Assembly: GCA_944320765.1 (NCBI GenBank)
Contig: CALUIS010000023.1
Coordinates: 1 to 48,210, forward strand
DNA length: 48,210 nucleotides
DNA from: an uncultured Paraprevotella sp.
GTDB lineage: Bacteria > Bacteroidota > Bacteroidia > Bacteroidales > Bacteroidaceae
Reading direction: 5' to 3'
In this document: one piece after another, positions 44,918-48,210 of the stretch
How the letters are laid out: each line of letters begins with the position of its first letter
Numbering within the stretch: position 1 is the first letter of the stretch
Made by a program: the position numbers and the translations under genes
The notes under the pieces: model-generated
What the model was told of the DNA's origin: nothing
Seen by the model: the letters and a program-made list of their open reading frames with translations, nothing else
Database searches by the model: none

Positions 44918-45727
44918 ATGACGATGGGGACAGTGGATTTGACATACGGCGGTCTGGCGGTGGGCATGTTGCTGATGCTCGTGCCGTTCTATTTCCTGTG
45001 GCGGTTCCGCACGGGGCTGCTGGGTTCGGCCGTGCTGGGGACGGTGAGGATGACGGTGCAGCTCCTGCTCATCGGCGTGTACCTCCGCTTCCTGTTCCAG
45101 TGGGACGAGGCTTGGGTCAACGTGCTGTGGATGGTGGCCATGGCGGTCATCGCGTCCCATACGGCGGTGAGCCGCACCGACTTGCGGCGCGGCGTGCTGC
45201 TCCTGCCGGTCTTCGTGGGGTTCCTGTCCACCGTGTTGTTGGTTTCGCTGTATTTCCTGGGCTTTGTGGTGCGGGCCGACGACGTGTTCGCCGCCCGCTT
45301 CTTCATCCCCGTGGCCGGCGTGTTGTTCGGCAACATGCTGACGGTGAACATCATGGCCGTGAACGTGTATTACAGCGAGCTGCGGCGCGAGCAGGACATG
45401 TACTACTACATGCTGGGCAACGGGGCCACCCGTTTCGAGGCCACGCTGCCTTTCCTGCGTTCGGCGGTCATCAAGTCCTTCTCGCCCTGTATCGCCAATA
45501 TGGCCGTGCTGGGCATCGTCTCCTTTCCCGGCACGATGATCGGGCAAATCCTGGGCGGCTCCATGCCCGGGGTGGCCATCAAGTACCAGCTGATGATCAG
45601 TGTCATCACGGTGGTGGCCTCCATGCTCTCGCTGGTCGTCACCATCTCGCTCTCCGCCCGGCGCACCTTCGACGAGTTCGGGCGGCTGAAGCCCGTGTTC
45701 CGCGACGGGCGGAATGGTAATAAATGA
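44918..45727 (+). CDS. fetB: ABC transporter permease, FetB/UPF0014 family
   Basis: The 269-residue permease has about seven hydrophobic helices and matches UPF0014; E. coli FetB, with FetA, exports iron and raises peroxide resistance. Conserved-looking segments are LLGSAVLGTVRMTVQLLLIGVYL, GNMLTVNIMAVNVY and the charged loop LRREQDMYYYMLGNGAT followed by PGTMIGQILGGSMPG. It starts 7 nt after the ATPase gene; a second ATG six bases later is possible. Whether the metal is iron here is not shown by sequence. Confidence 0.88.
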   Translation: MTMGTVDLTYGGLAVGMLLMLVPFYFLWRFRTGLLGSAVLGTVRMTVQLLLIGVYLRFLFQWDEAWVNVLWMVAMAVIASHTAVSRTDLRRGVLLLPVFVGFLSTVLLVSLYFLGFVVRADDVFAARFFIPVAGVLFGNMLTVNIMAVNVYYSELRREQDMYYYMLGNGATRFEATLPFLRSAVIKSFSPCIANMAVLGIVSFPGTMIGQILGGSMPGVAIKYQLMISVITVVASMLSLVVTISLSARRTFDEFGRLKPVFRDGRNGNK

Positions 45728-45746
45728 TAAAAACGCGGCTTTTCTC

Positions 45747-45777
45747 TTGGAAGAGGGCGCGTTTATTCGTAACTTTG
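45747..45777 (+). promoter_or_regulatory. Promoter of the NIF3-zinc ribbon operon
   Basis: TTGG (45747-45750) and TAACTTTG (45770-45777) are 19 nt apart, fitting the Bacteroidetes -33/-7 layout. The GTG start at 45795 is 17 nt beyond. Confidence 0.65.
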
Positions 45778-45794
45778 CACAAATTTTCTATGAC

Positions 45795-46604
45795 GTGAAA
45801 ATTAAGGAAGTAGTTTTTGCCCTTGAAAGATTCGCGCCTTTGCCCTTGCAGGAAAGCTATGACAACGCGGGCCTGCAGGTTGGATTGACGGAGGCGGAAG
45901 CATCAGGGGCTTTATTGTGTCTGGACGTGACGGAAGAAGTGATAGACGAGGCGGTGTCGCTGGGATGCAACCTCGTGGTGTCGCACCATCCGTTGCTGTT
46001 CCGCGGGCTGAAGGCCGTTTCGGACCGCAACCTTGCGGAGCGTTGCGTGCGCAAGGCCATCCTGAACGACATCGTCATCTATTCGGCCCACACGAACCTG
46101 GACAACGCCGAGGACGGGGTGAACTTCAAAATCGCCGAGAAGCTGGACCTGGAACAGGTGAGGCTGCTGCAGCCCCATGCGGTGAAGGTGAAGGACGACG
46201 GGCGCGAATATGCCGTCATGGCAGGAAGCGGAGTGGTGGGCACGCTTCCGGAACCGGAGGACTCGCTGAAGTTCCTGCAGCGGATAAAGTCCGTGTTCCA
46301 TGTGGAGTGCCTGATGCACAATGATTTGCTGCAACGCCCGGTGCGCAAGGTCGTCATCTGCGGAGGGGCGGGCGACTTCCTGCTCGACGAGGCCGTCGCC
46401 CAAGGCGCGGACGCTTTCGTGACGGGAGAGATGCACTACCACCAGTACTTCGGCCGCGAGCAGGAAATCCAGATTGCCGTGCTGGGGCATTACCAGAGCG
46501 AGCAATACACGAAAGAGATTTTTTATTCCATCATAGGGGATGTCTGTCCCGAACTGCCGCTTTACATGACGTCGGTGGACACGAATCCCATAAAATATTT
46601 GTAG
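45795..46604 (+). CDS. NIF3-like dinuclear metal-centre protein
   Basis: The 269-residue protein of the NIF3/YbgI family is a toroidal hexamer with a two-metal site; some members have GTP cyclohydrolase-like or hydrolase activity and the role is not settled. Metal ligands are visible: His64/His65 in SHHPLLF, His99 and Asp103 in SAHTNLD, and a C-terminal GEMHYHQ block. Homology starts at VKIKEVVFALERF, so the start is the GTG at 45795. The ATG at 45714 would extend back over the promoter and into fetB. It is co-transcribed with the zinc-ribbon gene 3 nt downstream, a pairing common in Bacteroidetes. Confidence 0.9.
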   Translation: MKIKEVVFALERFAPLPLQESYDNAGLQVGLTEAEASGALLCLDVTEEVIDEAVSLGCNLVVSHHPLLFRGLKAVSDRNLAERCVRKAILNDIVIYSAHTNLDNAEDGVNFKIAEKLDLEQVRLLQPHAVKVKDDGREYAVMAGSGVVGTLPEPEDSLKFLQRIKSVFHVECLMHNDLLQRPVRKVVICGGAGDFLLDEAVAQGADAFVTGEMHYHQYFGREQEIQIAVLGHYQSEQYTKEIFYSIIGDVCPELPLYMTSVDTNPIKYL

Positions 46605-46607
46605 ACT

Positions 46608-47453
46608 ATGGCAAAAGAGACGAAAAAGGACGCGACGGACTTGTCCATCGAGGAGAAGCTGAAGAACCTGTACCAGCTGCAGACCATGCTCTCGGAAATA
46701 GACAAGATCAAGACGCTGCGCGGGGAGCTGCCGCTGGAGGTGCAGGACCTGGAGGACGAGATCGAGGGACTCTCCACCCGCATCGAGAAGATTCACGGCG
46801 AGATTGACGAGCTGAACGCCGGGGTGGTGGGCCGCAAGGCCAATATCGAGGCCAGCAAGCAGACCATCGAGAAGTACAAGCAGCAGCTGGACAACGTGCG
46901 CAACAACCGCGAATATGACTCGTTGAGCAAGGAAATCGAATACCAGACCCTGGATGTGGAGCTGAACGAGAAGCGCATCCGCGAGGCGTATGAATCCATC
47001 GAGCAGAAGAATGGGGAAATCGCCCGCTGCACCGAGCTGATGGAGGACCGCCGCGCGGACCTGGACGTGAAGAAGTCCGAGCTGGACGAGATCATCTCCG
47101 AGACCCGCTCGGAGGAGGAGAAGCTGCGCGAAAGTGCCAAGGAGCTGGAGGCGACCATCGAGCCGCGCCTGCTGCTGGCTTTCAAGCGTATCCGCAAGAA
47201 CAGCCGCAACGGGCTGGGCATCGTCTACGTGCAACGCGACGCCTGCGGCGGATGCTTCAACAAGATCCCGCCCCAGCGCCAGCTGGACATCCGTATGCGC
47301 AAGAAAATCATCGTGTGCGAGTATTGCGGTCGCATCATGATAGACCCGGAACTGGCCGGCGTGAAGCAGGAGGCTAAAGCCGTGGAGGAGAAGCCGAAAC
47401 GCCGCCGCCGCGCATCGGCCGCCGCTGCGGAGGAGTTGGGCAAGGACGATTAG
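46608..47453 (+). CDS. Coiled-coil protein with C4 zinc ribbon (DUF164 family)
   Basis: The 281-residue protein has a long antiparallel coiled coil (about 15-190, Glu/Lys/Leu heptads) and a C-terminal zinc ribbon with Cys213, Cys216, Cys237 and Cys240 (CGGC...CEYC). This is the DUF164 (zf-RING_7) architecture, suggested to bind nucleic acids. The tail (about 255-281) is basic and Ala-rich (KRRRRASAAAAEE). It starts 3 nt after the NIF3-like stop, indicating coupled translation. Confidence 0.9.
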   Translation: MAKETKKDATDLSIEEKLKNLYQLQTMLSEIDKIKTLRGELPLEVQDLEDEIEGLSTRIEKIHGEIDELNAGVVGRKANIEASKQTIEKYKQQLDNVRNNREYDSLSKEIEYQTLDVELNEKRIREAYESIEQKNGEIARCTELMEDRRADLDVKKSELDEIISETRSEEEKLRESAKELEATIEPRLLLAFKRIRKNSRNGLGIVYVQRDACGGCFNKIPPQRQLDIRMRKKIIVCEYCGRIMIDPELAGVKQEAKAVEEKPKRRRRASAAAAEELGKDD

Positions 47454-47581
47454 CCTTGTCCGGCGGGGAGGCTTTTGTCAGAAAGGCATCCATCCGGCAG
47501 GATTCAGTAGCAAAAAGCACGGTATTTCCGCCTTTTGCTTTCCTGTCCAAACTGCGGGGGCCTCGTTTGAGCGTGCCGAAT

Positions 47582-48026
47582 GTTAAAAAGGAGTCCCGGG
47601 AAATGCTCGTATAGCGCATTTCCCGGGACTCCTTCCCGTTTTTGTCCGCACAAAATGGAATTTCTTTGCTGAAAGAAATTTTCTTCTTTCAGCAAAGACG
47701 GAATTTTCTTGCCGCATAGCGGGGGGACGGCTGTCTGAAATGCGGCGGAAAACGGGGGCCGGCGGCCGTTTTTCTTCTATTTTGCACTTCTCCGCCGACA
47801 AAAAGGAGAAGTCAGGATGTCGGCGAATCCCGTGTTCCGCTTTCCGTCGTTTCCATCCTTGCAGCTTGGACGCATCCTCCGTCTTTCATTTTGTCGCGCA
47901 AACGGCTGTTTCCCTGTCAGGATGGATTCCTTCAAGTGCGCGAGAATCGCGCGTTTCCGTCCGCTTGGCCGGTCGGTCGCAAATACGCGATTCTCGCGCA
48001 TCCGGATTGACATTCTGACACTTTGC
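47582..48026 (+). repeat. Dispersed ~450-bp intergenic element, copy C
   Basis: It starts GTTAAAAAGGAG and has GAAATGC...GCATTTC forming the strong hairpin at 47588-47634. The perfect hairpin ATTTCTTTGCTGAAAGAAAT is at 47660-47679, then CTTTCAGCAAAG and CTTGCCGCA. A 15-bp perfect inverted repeat, TGCGCGAGAATCGCG (47937-47951) with 47986-48000, precedes the tail TTGACATTCTGACAC (48008-48022). It is the best-preserved of the three copies. The DNA from 47454 to 47581 shows no feature. Confidence 0.75.
47588..47634 (+). terminator. 19-bp perfect hairpin, probable terminator within copy C
   Basis: AAGGAGTCCCGGGAAATGC (47588-47606) pairs perfectly with 47616-47634 around a 9-nt loop; CCCGTTTTTG follows. 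It is 134 nt past the zinc-ribbon gene and probably ends the operon transcript. The same position in copies A and B holds weaker, diverged versions. Confidence 0.7.
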
Positions 48027-48140
48027 CGATGGGACGGCCTGTTGTTGGGAGAAAGGGGCTGTCCGCCTGCCTGGTTCCCGAATGGCGGCTATGGGTCCGG
48101 TTTTTTATGGACGGGTGTGGCTCCTTTGCGCATTTTTTCG

Positions 48141-48148
48141 TATATTTG
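48141..48148 (+). promoter_or_regulatory. -7 promoter element for a gene beyond the window
   Basis: TATATTTG matches TAnnTTTG, about 60 nt before the window end. No start codon with a convincing frame follows inside the window. Confidence 0.45.
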
Positions 48149-48210
48149 TTGTAATCAGGTAGGTTTTATTTGACTATCAACAGATTGGATAAAACTCGCA
48201 CGAGAACGGG

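Overview
The window comes from a bacterium of the order Bacteroidales with a high-GC genome; its coding regions look clearly above 50% GC. The evidence is the split ATP synthase operon order (beta, epsilon, a, c, b, delta, alpha, gamma), many copies of the Bacteroidetes -7 promoter element TAnnTTTG, type III glutamine synthetase, DUF4270, an AAA/PD-(D/E)XK gene, a C10 peptidase, and a glycogen locus arranged as in Bacteroides. I cannot fix the genus. There are no rRNA or tRNA genes, CRISPR arrays, transposases or phage genes.

Layout: 0.2-1.8 kb, a lipid-kinase-like gene facing a Crp/Fnr regulator. 2-6.7 kb, a glycogen operon (debranching enzyme, GT-B glycosyltransferase, GH57 protein) ending in a 24-bp perfect bidirectional terminator. 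6.7-9 kb, on the opposite strand, a free-standing glycogen-synthase N-lobe followed by a DUF4270 lipoprotein. 9.2-10.4 kb, panC-panD. 11-14.5 kb, a large secreted C10 cysteine peptidase. 14.6-17.2 kb, a conserved acidic-tailed protein, an L-cysteine desulfidase-like enzyme and a small exported protein. 17.3-24.1 kb, the complete F-type ATP synthase. 24.4-27 kb, LysR regulator, small lipoprotein, pncB. 27.1-29.9 kb, ugd and an AAA/nuclease-fold gene. 29.9-31.2 kb, a large intergenic region with a dispersed repeat and two RNA-like elements, one with 6S RNA architecture. 31.2-36.6 kb, a 1796-residue secreted Ca-loop repeat protein. 36.7-38.2 kb, nitroreductase and EamA transporter. 38.2-39.9 kb, a lipoprotein. 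39.9-44.2 kb, aguA-aguB-glnN. 44.3-45.7 kb, a FetAB-like ABC exporter. 45.8-47.5 kb, a NIF3-like protein and a zinc-ribbon coiled-coil protein.

How the genes work together: the glycogen operon handles storage glucan. panC-panD make beta-alanine and pantothenate, and pncB salvages NAD. The ATP synthase lacks the Na+-binding signature and is probably proton-driven. aguA-aguB convert agmatine to putrescine and release ammonia, which the adjacent type III glutamine synthetase could re-assimilate.

Most unusual: three roughly 450-bp intergenic elements (10.45-10.90, 30.14-30.59 and 47.58-48.03 kb) share one architecture (a GTTAAAAA end, a hairpin around ATTTCTTT/AAAGAAAT, a GCGAGAATCGCG-type inverted repeat, a TGACATTCTGACA-like tail) while their interiors have diverged strongly. 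They occupy the longest non-coding gaps here and look like a high-copy, possibly undescribed, repeat family. Close behind is the roughly 220-nt candidate 6S RNA at 30.84-31.06 kb.
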